This document shows positions 8,037-17,275 of a DNA stretch of 64,000 nt, one piece after another. The position numbers were made by a program, and so were the translations under genes. The DNA comes from Rathayibacter oskolensis (GTDB lineage Bacteria > Actinomycetota > Actinomycetes > Actinomycetales > Microbacteriaceae), in NCBI RefSeq assembly GCF_900177245.1, contig NZ_FXBM01000001.1, forward strand, positions 1,550,001 through 1,614,000, read 5' to 3'. The notes under the pieces are model-generated. The model was not told the origin of the DNA, made no database searches, and saw nothing but the letters and a program-made list of their open reading frames with translations. Each line of letters starts with the position of its first letter. The first letter of the stretch is position 1.

Positions 8037-8188
8037 GAGGAGTTCCTCCAGGACGCCGGCGCTTGGTCCGGAACGGGCACGATGACGGGCGACAGCCCGA
8101 CTGAGGAGCCTAGCGCTCCCCCTCCCAGCCCGCTCGCGGCGGGCCTTGTTACGGTGAAGTCGCTCATCGTGGGGAAGGAGCAACGGCA

Positions 8189-8656
8189 ATGGATGCTGTC
8201 ACCCAGTACGCGTGGATCCTCTGGCTCGCGCTCATTCTGATCTTCGTGATCGTCGAGATGATCACTCTCGAATTCACCTTCCTGATGCTCGCCGTCGGAA
8301 GCGTCGGCGGTCTGCTGACCGGCCTCGTGGGCGCGCCGTTCTGGGTCCAGGTCCCGTTCGCCGCCGTGCTCGCGGCCCTGCTGCTGTTCACGGTGCGGCC
8401 CTCGCTACTCCGGCTCCTCAAGCGCGGCGGTGATCCGACTCCGTCGGGCTCCGACGCCCTCCTCGGACTCGCCGGGAGCGTCGTGATCGCAGGTTCCGGT
8501 CCCGGCCAGGTCAAGCTCGCCAACGGCGAGACCTGGACCGCGCGGCTGTCGCCGCTCGTCGAGGACCGCCCGCTCGGAGTCGGCGAGCGCGTCGTCGTCA
8601 CTGCCATCGACGGCGCGACCGCTGTCGTCGTCCCTGCCGAAAGGAGCTCTTCGTGA
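8189..8656 (+). CDS. NfeD-family membrane protein
   Basis: A 155-residue protein. Residues 7-65 contain two or three hydrophobic segments; the C-terminal 65 residues form the predicted OB-fold (GSVVIAGSGPGQVKL, then WTARL). NfeD proteins accompany SPFH/stomatin proteins in membrane microdomain complexes, and here the SPFH gene follows with a 4-base GTGA overlap. AAGGAG lies nine bases before the ATG. This is the short form without the ClpP-like protease domain. Confidence 0.88.
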   Translation: MDAVTQYAWILWLALILIFVIVEMITLEFTFLMLAVGSVGGLLTGLVGAPFWVQVPFAAVLAALLLFTVRPSLLRLLKRGGDPTPSGSDALLGLAGSVVIAGSGPGQVKLANGETWTARLSPLVEDRPLGVGERVVVTAIDGATAVVVPAERSSS

Positions 8657-9594
8657 ACACCTCCGCCATCGTGACGACGGTCATCGTCGCCGCCATCGTG
8701 CTCTTCGCACTGGTGGTGCTCTTCCGCTCGATCCGCATCATCCCGCAGGCCACCGCCGGCGTCGTGGAGCGCCTCGGCAAGTATCACAAGACGCTCCTCC
8801 CGGGTCTGAACCTCGTGGTCCCGTTCGTCGACCGCGTGCGCCCCCTGATCGATCTCCGCGAGCAGGTCGTCTCGTTCCCGCCGCAGCCCGTGATCACCGA
8901 GGACAACCTCGTGGTCTCGATCGACACGGTCGTCTACTTCCAGGTGAACGACGCGCGCGCCGCGACCTACGAGATCGCCAACTACCTCGGAGCGGTCGAG
9001 CAGCTCACGACCACCACGCTCCGCAACGTCGTCGGCGGTCTGAACCTCGAGGAGGCGCTCACCTCGCGCGACAACATCAACGGCCAGCTGCGCATCGTCC
9101 TCGACGAGGCCACCGGCAAGTGGGGCATCCGCGTCGGACGCGTCGAGCTCAAGGCGATCGACCCGCCCCTCTCGATCCAGGACTCGATGGAGAAGCAGAT
9201 GCGCGCCGAGCGCGATCGCCGCGCCGTCATCCTCACCGCCGAGGGGACCAAGCAGTCGCAGATCCTGAACGCCGAGGGTCAGCGCCAGGCGGCCATCCTC
9301 GCCGCGGAGGGCCAGGCCAAGGCCGCGGTCCTGCGGGCCGAGGGTGAGGCCAAGGCGATCACGACCGTCTTCCAGGCGATCCACGACGGACGCCCCGACA
9401 GCGGCCTGCTCGCCTACCAGTACCTGCAGACCCTCCCGAAGATCGCCGAGGGCAGCGCCAACAAGCTCTGGGTCGTCCCGAGCGAGCTGACGGAGGCGCT
9501 GAAGGGCGTCGGCCAGGCGTTCGGGCAGAACGCCGCTCCCCGACCGACCGACCAGCAGGACGCCGGGACCACTCCCCCGACTCCGTCGTTCTGA
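8653..9594 (+). CDS. SPFH/band 7 (slipin/QmcA-like) membrane protein
   Basis: A 313-residue protein with one N-terminal transmembrane helix (residues 6-27), an SPFH domain (opening near IIPQATAGVVERLGKY) and then an Ala/Glu-rich coiled coil at about 195-240 built on repeated AEG(Q/E)xxA units. Such proteins form large oligomeric membrane scaffolds and often modulate FtsH-type proteases. The GTG start overlaps the nfeD stop (GTGA), so the two are co-translated. The C-terminus ends in a low-complexity Pro/Thr tail. Confidence 0.92.
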   Translation: MNTSAIVTTVIVAAIVLFALVVLFRSIRIIPQATAGVVERLGKYHKTLLPGLNLVVPFVDRVRPLIDLREQVVSFPPQPVITEDNLVVSIDTVVYFQVNDARAATYEIANYLGAVEQLTTTTLRNVVGGLNLEEALTSRDNINGQLRIVLDEATGKWGIRVGRVELKAIDPPLSIQDSMEKQMRAERDRRAVILTAEGTKQSQILNAEGQRQAAILAAEGQAKAAVLRAEGEAKAITTVFQAIHDGRPDSGLLAYQYLQTLPKIAEGSANKLWVVPSELTEALKGVGQAFGQNAAPRPTDQQDAGTTPPTPSF

Positions 9595-9610
9595 CTCGCT
9601 CCCACCCTCG

Positions 9611-10426
9611 ATGAGCGACCCGGGCCGCGTCCCCTACCTGTCGGGGCCGCGGCCCCGCGTGATCGCCCACCGGGGCTTCGACCTCGACGGGCCGGGAAAC
9701 ACGCTCGAGTCCTTCCGACGCGCGCTCGACGCCGGTGCCGACCTGCTCGAGTCCGATGTGCGCAGCTCCGTCGACGGGGTCGCCTTCCTCCAGCACGACG
9801 GCGAGATCGTCGAGCGGGGCGGTCGCCGTCACCGCGTCGACCGCCTGCGTGCGGAGGAGCTCTCGAAGCTGGAACTCGTCGGTGGTGAGCACCCGGTCTC
9901 GCTCGCCGACGCCCTGCGCCTCCTCCCCCTGGCCCGGTTCAATCTCGACGTGAAGTCGGCCGACGCGATCGCGCCGACGGTCCGCGCGGTGAGGGAGGCA
10001 CGCGCCGAGCACCGGGTGCTCGTCGCCTCCTTCTCGGAGGCGCGCCGAGCACGGACCCTGCGCGCCCTCCCCGGAGCAGCGACGTCCGCCTCGGCGCTCC
10101 GGTTCGTCCTCGCACTGGTCGCCGCCCACCTCGGAGCGACGCCCCTGATCGAGTACGCCCTCCACGGGATCGACGCCCTGCAGGTCCCGGAACGGGTGCT
10201 CGGTCTGGCCGTCGCGGAGCCGCGCATCCTCCGACGGCTGCGCTCCACCGGCTGCGAGATCCACCTCTGGACGGTGAACGATCCCGACCGGATGCGGGAG
10301 CTCCTCCGGCTGGGTGTCGACGGCCTGATCACCGACCGCACCGACCTCGCTCGCGAGGCCGTCGACGACCTCCGGAGCGGCACCGGCGCGACCGCACGAC
10401 GCGCACGGAAATCGGCCGCGACCTGA
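9611..10426 (+). CDS. Glycerophosphodiester phosphodiesterase family protein
   Basis: A 271-residue TIM-barrel GDPD. The catalytic signature is clear: His20-Arg21 in IAHRG, Asn30 in NTLESF, Glu47/Asp49 (metal ligands) and His62-Asp63. The C-terminal WTVNDPDRM and GVDGLITDRTD segments are typical. It hydrolyses glycerophosphodiesters to glycerol-3-phosphate and an alcohol. No signal peptide is present, so it is likely cytoplasmic. The start 17 bases after the SPFH stop suggests the same transcript, though no good ribosome site is visible. Confidence 0.9.
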   Translation: MSDPGRVPYLSGPRPRVIAHRGFDLDGPGNTLESFRRALDAGADLLESDVRSSVDGVAFLQHDGEIVERGGRRHRVDRLRAEELSKLELVGGEHPVSLADALRLLPLARFNLDVKSADAIAPTVRAVREARAEHRVLVASFSEARRARTLRALPGAATSASALRFVLALVAAHLGATPLIEYALHGIDALQVPERVLGLAVAEPRILRRLRSTGCEIHLWTVNDPDRMRELLRLGVDGLITDRTDLAREAVDDLRSGTGATARRARKSAAT

Positions 10427-10513
10427 GGGTTCTCTGGCAAAGGCAGGGCGCCCGGGACCACCTCCAGGTACGCGGTCGACACTGGTCGGAGCACAGCGAG
10501 AGGAGACCACACA

Positions 10514-10879
10514 ATGGCAGATCGAAGCTTGCGCGGCATGAGGCTCGGATCCCAGAGCCTGCAGAGCGAAGAAGGCGTCGTCTTCTCACCGCGTTCGACG
10601 TACGAGTACCACTGCTCGAATTGCGGATACGACACCGACATGGTGTTCTCAGCCGACGCCGAGGCGCCGGAGACCTGGGAGTGCCGCTCCTGCGGCCACG
10701 AAGCCATCCTGATGGTGGATTCGAAGCCCGTCGTCGTGGATCGGGGCGAGCAGAAGGCCGTCCGGACCCACTGGGACATGCTGCTCGAACGACGCACCCG
10801 CGCCGAGTTGGAGGAGCTGCTCGAGGAGCGGCTCGCCTTCCTCCGCGCGCGGCGCGGTGAGCACAAGATCGGCGCTTAG
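10514..10879 (+). CDS. rbpA: RNA polymerase-binding protein RbpA
   Basis: A 121-residue actinobacterial transcription factor that binds sigma and RNA polymerase and stabilises the open complex. A zinc-binding core with Cys34/Cys37 and Cys57/Cys60 is followed by the basic linker and the C-terminal sigma-interaction helix (THWDMLLERR and RAELEELLEERL). GAGAGGAG lies before the ATG. It is present in essentially all actinobacteria, which supports the taxonomic placement. It is convergent with lnt, six bases away. Confidence 0.95.
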   Translation: MADRSLRGMRLGSQSLQSEEGVVFSPRSTYEYHCSNCGYDTDMVFSADAEAPETWECRSCGHEAILMVDSKPVVVDRGEQKAVRTHWDMLLERRTRAELEELLEERLAFLRARRGEHKIGA

Positions 10880-10885
10880 CGTCGG

Positions 10886-12433
10886 TCAGCGGACCCGACG
10901 TCGTCGGGGCTCGCGCGTCCGGAGGACGAACGAGACCAGAGCGACGAGACCGGCGGCGAGGAAGTACCAGCCGAGGTCACGGGCCCACACCAGAGCCGGG
11001 GTCGTGGTGGATGCAAGGGGAACCTCGTCCACCATGGCACCCGGCTCGAACCATTCCAGGGAGTCGATCGTCCCGCCGTCGGGGCCGATGATCGCGCTCG
11101 TCCCCACGGTCGAGATGTTGACCACGCTGCGACCGGTCTCGATCGCCCGCAGCCGCGCGATCGCCAGCTGCTGGACGCTCTCGTCGGTCCGCCCGAAGTC
11201 GGCGTTGTTGGTCTGAGCGAGGATCACCTGGGCGCCCCCGTCGACCATCGCGTTGGTCAGGGCGTCGTCCGAGATGTCGAAGCAGATCGCGATCCCGGCG
11301 AGGACGCCGTCGATGTCGAAGACGTTCGAGCGGGTGCCGATGGAGTAGTCGCGGCTGACGAGGTCGACGAGGTCCGGTGCGAACATCCGCCAGAAGGAGC
11401 GATCGGGGACGTACTCGGCGAACGGGACCGGATGCACCTTGTCGTAGATCTGGGTCGCTCCCTCCCCCGCCTTCCACAGCAGCGAGCTGTTGTAGAACAC
11501 GTCCTCCTCGGGATTCGTGATCGTCCCGACGATGAAGGGCACGTCCATCTCGCGGCTGAGGTAGTCGAGGACCGCGGCTGACTGCTCGTTGCGGGTCGGG
11601 TCGATGTCGACGCCGTTCTCGGGCCAGACGACCATGTCGACGTCCTCGTCGAGGATCGGCAGCGTCGCCGAGGTGTGGTCCTCGAGGATCTGGCCTCGGT
11701 AGCTCTGTGAGAACAGGCCGGCATCGGAGTCGCCCTGGACGGCCGCGATCCGGGTCCCGCCCTCGGTCGGTGCCGGCCAGGCGGGGAAGACGAGGGCCGC
11801 GACGGCGAAGCCCGCGACCGTGGCGATCCGCGCGGTCGCGGGAACGGACACCACCCGCACGGCCTGCGCCAGGAGGGCCGCCAGGAACGCGACGACGAAG
11901 CTGAGCCCGGTGAAGCCGACCCAGGCGGCGAGGTCGGCGAGGGGCCCCGTCGACTGCGAGAGCGCCAGACGCCCCCAGGCGAACCCTCCGTAGGGCCACA
12001 CGCTCGTGATCGTCTCGCGACCGGCCCAGAGAGCCGCCAGCAGCGCCGGGATGCCCACCATCCGGCCGAGCGGACCCGTCCACACGCGGTTCCCGCGGGT
12101 CGACACGACCGCCATCGCTCCGGCCGAGACGGCGAAGAAGATCGCCTGCAGACCGGCGAGGGCGAGCCAGGGGATCGGGCCGAGGTAGAGCGTCAGCCAC
12201 GAGATGTGGATACCCCAGAACACGCCTCCGCCGACGAGCCCGACGAGCGCGCCGCTCCAGAAGGAGCGACCGGCGAGCGCGAGGAGGATCGCGGCCGCGC
12301 CGACGATCGCCAGCGGCCACACGTCGGTGTCGGGGAAGCCCTGGTCGAGGACGGCGCCGCCCAGAGCCGCGAGAGGGAGCGCGAGCCACAGCGGAGCGAT
12401 CCGCCCCGCGGGCGGTGCGATCAGGTCCCTCAT
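10886..12433 (-). CDS. lnt: Apolipoprotein N-acyltransferase
   Basis: A 515-residue membrane enzyme that N-acylates the lipidated cysteine of lipoproteins. About seven hydrophobic segments in residues 10-215 precede a periplasmic carbon-nitrogen hydrolase domain with the catalytic triad Glu272 (VWPENG), Lys332 (DKVHPVPF) and Cys384 (AICFD). A final transmembrane helix lies near 495. Its ATG overlaps the helY stop by four bases (ATGA). Several lipoproteins in this window (the sugar-binding protein and the FKBP protein) are plausible substrates. Confidence 0.92.
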   Translation of the reverse strand: MRDLIAPPAGRIAPLWLALPLAALGGAVLDQGFPDTDVWPLAIVGAAAILLALAGRSFWSGALVGLVGGGVFWGIHISWLTLYLGPIPWLALAGLQAIFFAVSAGAMAVVSTRGNRVWTGPLGRMVGIPALLAALWAGRETITSVWPYGGFAWGRLALSQSTGPLADLAAWVGFTGLSFVVAFLAALLAQAVRVVSVPATARIATVAGFAVAALVFPAWPAPTEGGTRIAAVQGDSDAGLFSQSYRGQILEDHTSATLPILDEDVDMVVWPENGVDIDPTRNEQSAAVLDYLSREMDVPFIVGTITNPEEDVFYNSSLLWKAGEGATQIYDKVHPVPFAEYVPDRSFWRMFAPDLVDLVSRDYSIGTRSNVFDIDGVLAGIAICFDISDDALTNAMVDGGAQVILAQTNNADFGRTDESVQQLAIARLRAIETGRSVVNISTVGTSAIIGPDGGTIDSLEWFEPGAMVDEVPLASTTTPALVWARDLGWYFLAAGLVALVSFVLRTREPRRRRVR

Positions 12434-14865
12434 GCGACCGAGGAGTAGGCGACGATCCCCCGGCGGACGGATTCGAGCGCGGTCCGGGCGGCGCGACCGA
12501 CCTTGCCGTCGGCCACGACGGAGAGCTGGTCGAGGAGGTCGATGGTCTGCTTCGACCAGCGGACGAAGTCGCCCGCCGCCATGTCGGCCTCGCGGAGCAC
12601 CGCATCGAGCGGCATCCCGCGTGCCCACATGTTCATCGCGAGGGCGAGGCTCGTCGAGATCGGGTTGCTGCCCGGGAGGCGGTGATCGCGCTCGACGTCG
12701 TCGAGCTTCGCCCAGAGCAGCTGCGTCTTCTCGAGCGCCTCGGGGAAGGTGCCGCGGGGCAGGTACTTCTCGCCGATGGTCCCCTCTTCGCGTCGCGGCT
12801 CGAAGACCAGGCAGCACGCCATGGCGGCGAGCCCCGCCGGGTCGAGCTCGGTCCAGGCCTGCTTGCGGAGACACTCCGCGATCAGGAGGTCCCGCTCGCC
12901 GTAGATGCGGCGCAGGGTGCGTCCGTTCGGGGTGAGCGAGAGCTCCCCGGCGTCGTCGCGGCGGAAGTAGCCGAGCTCGAGGAGCACCTCGGTGATGCGG
13001 TCGAAGATCCGCGCCACGGCGCCTGTCCGCGCGCGGATCTGGCGCTCGATCTCGTCGGTCTCGCGGCGCAGCTTCCACCAGCGCTCGGCCCAGCGCGCGT
13101 GCTGCTCGCGGTCCTTGCAGGCGTGGCAGGGGTGCGCCTTCATCCGGCGCCGGAGGGTGTTCAGCTCGCCCTGCCGCTTCTCGCGCTCGCTGTGCGACGC
13201 GGACTCCTTGCGGACGGCACCGCGGCGCTCGAGCTCGCCGATCTCGCGACGGATGGCCGCGTACTGCTCGAAGTCGCCGAGGTGGCACTGCATCGCCGTG
13301 ACGTAGCCCTCGAGCGACTCCTCCTGCTGGCGCACCCGGCGGGCGAGGTCGACGACGGAGCGGTCGGCCTGGAACTGAGCGAAGGACGACTCCAGGATCT
13401 CGCGGGTGCGGGTCCGGCCGAACTGCTCGATCAGGTTCGCCGCCATGTTGTAGCTGGGGCGGAAGCTGGAGTTCAGAGGGTAGGTGCGGCGGGAGGCGAG
13501 GGAGGCGACCGCCTGCGGATTCATCCCCCCGCGCCACTGGATGACGGAGTGGCCCTCGACGTCGATCCCGCGTCGACCGGCGCGCCCGGTCAGCTGCGTG
13601 TACTCCCCGGGCGTGATCGGCACGCGCGCCTCGCCGTTGAACTTCTCGAGCTTCTCGAGCACGACGGTCCGCGCGGGCATGTTGATGCCGAGGGCGAGGG
13701 TCTCGGTGGCGAAGACCACCCGGACGAGACGGCGGAGGAAGAGCTCCTCCACGACCTCCTTGAACGCGGGGAGCATGCCCGCGTGGTGGGCCGCCACGCC
13801 GCGCTGCAGGCCGTCGAGCCACTCCCAGTAGCCGAGGACCGCGAGGTCCTCGTCGCGGATGGTCCGGCAGCGCTCCTCGACGATCGCGCGGATCTCGTCG
13901 CGCTCGTGCCGCTCGGTCAGCCGGACGCCGGAGCGGAGGACCTGCCGCACGGCCTGGTCGCAGCCGGCCCTGCTGAAGACGAAGAAGATGGCGGGCAGCA
14001 GGTTCTTGCCGCGGAGGATCTCGACGACCTCGGACCGCGGGACGAGATCCTCGGTCCGCGACTCGTGGAAACGCCCACCGCGACCACCGCGCTGAGAACC
14101 GCGACCGCCGCGCTCGACGCGGGTACCGCCCTGGGCCAGTCGTGCCAGTTCCGGGTTCACCCGGTTCGTCGCGGCGCGTCCGGAGGAGTCGAACAGGTCG
14201 AGGAGCTTGCCGCCCACGAGGACGTGCTGATCGAGCGGGACGGGCCGCTCCTCCGAGACGATGACCTCGGTCTCGCCGCGGACGGTCTGCAGCCAGTCCC
14301 CGAACTCCTCGGCGTTCGAGACCGTCGCGCTCAACGAGACCAGGCGCACCCGCTGCGGGAGGTGGATGATGACCTCCTCCCAGACGGCTCCGCGGAAGCG
14401 GTCGGCGAGGTAGTGCACCTCGTCCATCACGACGTAGGCGAGATCGCGGAGCAGATCGGAGTCGGCGTAGAGCATGTTGCGCAGGACCTCGGTCGTCATC
14501 ACGACGATCCGGGCCCGGGCGTTCACGTTGGAGTCGCCGGTGAGCAGCCCGACCTCCGAGGCCCCGTACTCGGCGACGAACTCCTGGAACTTCTGGTTGC
14601 TCAGCGCCTTCATCGGCGTCGTGTAGAAGACCTTCGCCGCCGGGTCCTGCATGGCGAGGTGGATCGCGAACTCGGCGACCGCCGTCTTGCCCGCGCCGGT
14701 CGGCGCCGCGACGAGGACGCTCCGCCCGTCGTCGAGTGCGCTGCACGCCTCGTACTGGAACGGGTCGAGGTCGAACGCCAGGGTCGAGCGGAACGTCTCG
14801 ACCCTGGCGTGCCCCTGGCGCGTGCGGAACGCAGCGAAGCGCTCGGCGGGTGACTGCTCGATCAC
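12430..14865 (-). CDS. helY: HelY/Ski2-like DEVH-box RNA helicase
   Basis: An 811-residue superfamily 2 helicase. Walker A APTGAGKT is at residues 54-61, the DEVH box at 148-151 and motif III SAT at 179-181. An Arg/Gly-rich insert follows near residue 250, then the second RecA domain with QLTGRAGRRGID. The long C-terminal region with a conserved cysteine pair (CHACKD) is the Ski2/Mtr4-like arch and helical domain. The GTG start overlaps tatC by four bases (GTGA). It is the actinobacterial HelY (Rv2092c-like), thought to act on structured RNA. Confidence 0.92.
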   Translation of the reverse strand: MIEQSPAERFAAFRTRQGHARVETFRSTLAFDLDPFQYEACSALDDGRSVLVAAPTGAGKTAVAEFAIHLAMQDPAAKVFYTTPMKALSNQKFQEFVAEYGASEVGLLTGDSNVNARARIVVMTTEVLRNMLYADSDLLRDLAYVVMDEVHYLADRFRGAVWEEVIIHLPQRVRLVSLSATVSNAEEFGDWLQTVRGETEVIVSEERPVPLDQHVLVGGKLLDLFDSSGRAATNRVNPELARLAQGGTRVERGGRGSQRGGRGGRFHESRTEDLVPRSEVVEILRGKNLLPAIFFVFSRAGCDQAVRQVLRSGVRLTERHERDEIRAIVEERCRTIRDEDLAVLGYWEWLDGLQRGVAAHHAGMLPAFKEVVEELFLRRLVRVVFATETLALGINMPARTVVLEKLEKFNGEARVPITPGEYTQLTGRAGRRGIDVEGHSVIQWRGGMNPQAVASLASRRTYPLNSSFRPSYNMAANLIEQFGRTRTREILESSFAQFQADRSVVDLARRVRQQEESLEGYVTAMQCHLGDFEQYAAIRREIGELERRGAVRKESASHSEREKRQGELNTLRRRMKAHPCHACKDREQHARWAERWWKLRRETDEIERQIRARTGAVARIFDRITEVLLELGYFRRDDAGELSLTPNGRTLRRIYGERDLLIAECLRKQAWTELDPAGLAAMACCLVFEPRREEGTIGEKYLPRGTFPEALEKTQLLWAKLDDVERDHRLPGSNPISTSLALAMNMWARGMPLDAVLREADMAAGDFVRWSKQTIDLLDQLSVVADGKVGRAARTALESVRRGIVAYSSVA

Positions 14866-15686
14866 GCCGGCAGGTCGGACGGGGTGCCGTCGAAGACCAC
14901 CTGGCGCTTGGCGACGCGCCTGTCGTGCAGGATCGCGATGCCGCATGCGGCGAAGAACAGGATGATGATCGGGATCGCGAGCAGGAACATCGAGATCGGG
15001 TCGGCGGCCGGGGTCGCGATAGCGGTGAAGAGGACGATCACCATGATGGCCACGCGCCACGACTTCAGGATCGTCATCCCCGGGAGGATGCCGACGAAGT
15101 TGAGCAGCACGAGGAACACCGGCAGGACGAAGGCGATGCCGACGACGAGCACCAGCTTGAGGACGAAGTCGTAGTAGACCTTCGCATCGAGGAAGCTCGC
15201 CGCGTCGCCTCCCGTGAAGCCCGTGAGGAGCTCGACGATGTGCGGGAAGACGAACCAGCCGGACAGGCAGCCCGCGAGGAACAGCGGGATGGCCGTCAGG
15301 ATGAAGCCGATCCCGTAGCGCTTCTCCTTGCCCGTCAGCCCGGGAACGAGGAACGCCCAGACCTGGTAGAGCCACACCGGGCTCGCGATGACGACGCCGA
15401 TCGTCATGGCGATCTGGAGCTTGAGATCGAAGGCACCCGTGATCGTCGGGAAGTTGAGGACGGCCTCTTTGTTCTGCGTCGCCGCGACGACGGCGATCGG
15501 GGCCTTGAGCGCCTCGAAGACCCAGTCGGAGAGGAACCAGCCGCCCACGCAGGCGATGGCGATCGCGATGGCGGAGATGAAGAGCCGATTGCGAAGCTCG
15601 ATCAGATGGGCCCCGAGCGACATGCGCCCTTCGGGGTCCTTCTTCGAGCGCTTCGTCCGTGGCTTCTTCGCTGCCACGGAGGTCAT
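14862..15686 (-). CDS. tatC: Sec-independent protein translocase TatC
   Basis: A 274-residue, six-helix TatC, the receptor of the twin-arginine translocase for folded proteins. The N-terminal cytoplasmic motif HLIELRNRL is near residues 30-38, and the glycine/proline-rich helices match the family. The first 25 residues are lysine/arginine-rich. The ATG overlaps the tatA stop by one base (TAATG). No tatB is adjacent; actinobacterial TatB is usually encoded elsewhere. Confidence 0.95.
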   Translation of the reverse strand: MTSVAAKKPRTKRSKKDPEGRMSLGAHLIELRNRLFISAIAIAIACVGGWFLSDWVFEALKAPIAVVAATQNKEAVLNFPTITGAFDLKLQIAMTIGVVIASPVWLYQVWAFLVPGLTGKEKRYGIGFILTAIPLFLAGCLSGWFVFPHIVELLTGFTGGDAASFLDAKVYYDFVLKLVLVVGIAFVLPVFLVLLNFVGILPGMTILKSWRVAIMVIVLFTAIATPAADPISMFLLAIPIIILFFAACGIAILHDRRVAKRQVVFDGTPSDLPA

Positions 15687-15949
15687 TACTTGATCGGGGT
15701 CTCGGGCGGCGTGGTCGCGCTGGACGTCGTCGTCCCGGTCGCGGTCGTACCGGTGCCGGTGACCGTGCCGTCCGTCGAGTCCTTGCGCTCAGCGCCGTCC
15801 TCGTCCTTCATGGTCTTGACCTCGCTCTTGAAGATCCGCATCGACTGCCCGACGCTGCGGGCGAGCTGCGGGAGCTTGGGCGCACCGAACAGGAGGAGGA
15901 TCACGGCGAGGATGATGAGGAGGTGCCACCCCTGGAGGCCAGCGAACAT
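15686..15949 (-). CDS. tatA: Sec-independent protein translocase TatA
   Basis: An 87-residue TatA. One N-terminal transmembrane helix ([15 protein letters not shown]) is followed by the conserved [20 protein letters not shown] hinge and amphipathic helix, then a Thr/Ser-rich acidic tail. It polymerises to form the translocation pore with TatC. It is co-transcribed between a small membrane-protein gene and tatC. Confidence 0.95.
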   Translation of the reverse strand: MFAGLQGWHLLIILAVILLLFGAPKLPQLARSVGQSMRIFKSEVKTMKDEDGAERKDSTDGTVTGTGTTATGTTTSSATTPPETPIK

Positions 15950-15956
15950 TGCAGAC

Positions 15957-16286
15957 TCACTTCACTTGTCGGTTGCGGTGTACGAGGAGCTTACCTCGTT
16001 CGACGCGGGCTGACCGTCGATCCTCAGCTCTGTCGCGGCAGGAGTCGCGCCGCGATTCGTGTGCGCGTCTCACGTCGTCGCGATCGGCGAACAGGGAGGA
16101 CGGAGGACGGGGCGCCACCGGCAGGTCGGATGCGGGCTGGATCGCGTCGAGCTGCGCGGTGAGCTCGTCGAGCTGCCGGAGCAGGACTCGGCCCTTCCGC
16201 CAGTAGGAGAGCGCGAACAGCACGAGCACGCCCACGGCAGCGAGCGCGAGGCCGAGCCAGATCAGGATCCACGACCACCAGGTCAT
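15957..16286 (-). CDS. Small single-pass membrane protein between pafC and tatA
   Basis: A 109-residue protein of unknown function. Residues 5-28 form one transmembrane helix (core [19 protein letters not shown]), followed by a short amphipathic stretch ([13 protein letters not shown]) likely to be coiled coil, and a highly charged C-terminal tail rich in Arg, Asp and Ser. Its ATG overlaps the pafC stop by one base (TGATG). The position between pafC and tatA suggests a co-regulated envelope protein; function is not inferred. Confidence 0.75.
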   Translation of the reverse strand: MTWWSWILIWLGLALAAVGVLVLFALSYWRKGRVLLRQLDELTAQLDAIQPASDLPVAPRPPSSLFADRDDVRRAHESRRDSCRDRAEDRRSARVERGKLLVHRNRQVK

Positions 16287-17275
16287 CAGGCCTCCTCGTC
16301 GTTGGCGCGCAGGGCGGCGCGCGTCCACTCGGCGACGGCGCGCCTCGCCCCGTCGGGAGCCACGACGGCGACGAGTCCGGGCAGGGAGGCGACCAGTCGC
16401 GTCAGCCCCTCGAGATGCGCGACGCGGATGCGGACCACGACTGACTCCTCCCCCGACGCCACCGGCGGGAACTCGGCGTCGGCCGCGTAGTCGCCGAGGA
16501 GGGCGACGGAGCTCGGCGCCACCCGCAGATCGACGACGAGGTCGGAGGCCGAAGCCTCGAAGAGCCGCTCGGGCAGGGTGACCTCGTTGCGCCTGCGCAC
16601 GATGGGCGCACCCGTGTCGGCGAGCGAGCGCATCCGGTCGACGCGGAAGGTGCGGACGCCCTCGCGCAGGTGGCACCAGCCGCGGAGGTACCAGTCGCGG
16701 TCGACCGACTCGAGCAGGAACGGGTCGACGACCCGCGCCTCCGTCTCGCCACGGCCGCTGCGGTAGTCGAAGGCGAGCTGCGTCCCCGCGGAGAGAGCGG
16801 TGCGGATCGTCGCGACCGCCTCGTCGGCTCCGGTGCCCCTCGCGACGGCGACGGCGCTCGGAGCGCTGGAGGCGCCTCGGGACAGCTTGCCCATCAGCGC
16901 GGCGATGCGGTCGTTGCCCTGGTTCTCGGGGAGAGCGGCGAGGTACTGCATCCCGGCGATCAGGGCCGCCGCCTCCCGCGCCGAGAAGCGCGGCGAGTCG
17001 TCGATGGCGACCTGCTGGGTCAGGACGATGTGGTCGTTCTCCTCGAAGTCGTCCCAGCTGATGTCGAAGAGGTCGTTGGCCTGGTACTGCGCCGTCTCTC
17101 CGGGCACGCCGGAGACGGCGATGAGCCGCACGGCCCGACGGACCTCCTCCTCGGCGATGTCGAAGTGCTCGGCGACCTCGGCGACCCCGACGCGACCGCG
17201 GTCGAGGAGGTAGGGCACGAGGGAGAGCAGCACGGCGAGTCGGTCGCGCGCCTGCAGCGAGCGGGGTCTAGCCAT
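16286..17275 (-). CDS. pafC: WYL-domain transcriptional regulator PafC
   Basis: A 329-residue regulator with an N-terminal winged helix (RDRLAVLLSLVPYLL ... VAEVAEHFDI), a WYL domain near residues 190-240 (AFDYRSGRGETEARVVDPFLL and WYLRGWCHL), and a C-terminal WCX region. In mycobacteria PafB and PafC form a heteromeric activator of LexA-independent DNA-damage genes; the WYL domain is thought to sense single-stranded DNA. Its ATG overlaps pafB by eight bases. The pafB-pafC-tatA-tatC-helY order is conserved in actinobacteria. Confidence 0.9.
   Translation of the reverse strand: MARPRSLQARDRLAVLLSLVPYLLDRGRVGVAEVAEHFDIAEEEVRRAVRLIAVSGVPGETAQYQANDLFDISWDDFEENDHIVLTQQVAIDDSPRFSAREAAALIAGMQYLAALPENQGNDRIAALMGKLSRGASSAPSAVAVARGTGADEAVATIRTALSAGTQLAFDYRSGRGETEARVVDPFLLESVDRDWYLRGWCHLREGVRTFRVDRMRSLADTGAPIVRRRNEVTLPERLFEASASDLVVDLRVAPSSVALLGDYAADAEFPPVASGEESVVVRIRVAHLEGLTRLVASLPGLVAVVAPDGARRAVAEWTRAALRANDEEA

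Noticed and set aside
16286-17275. PafBC as part of a bacterial defence system (WYL regulators often flank them)
   Set aside because: No restriction, CBASS, Gabija or similar gene is near; the pafBC-tat-helY order is an ordinary actinobacterial housekeeping cluster.
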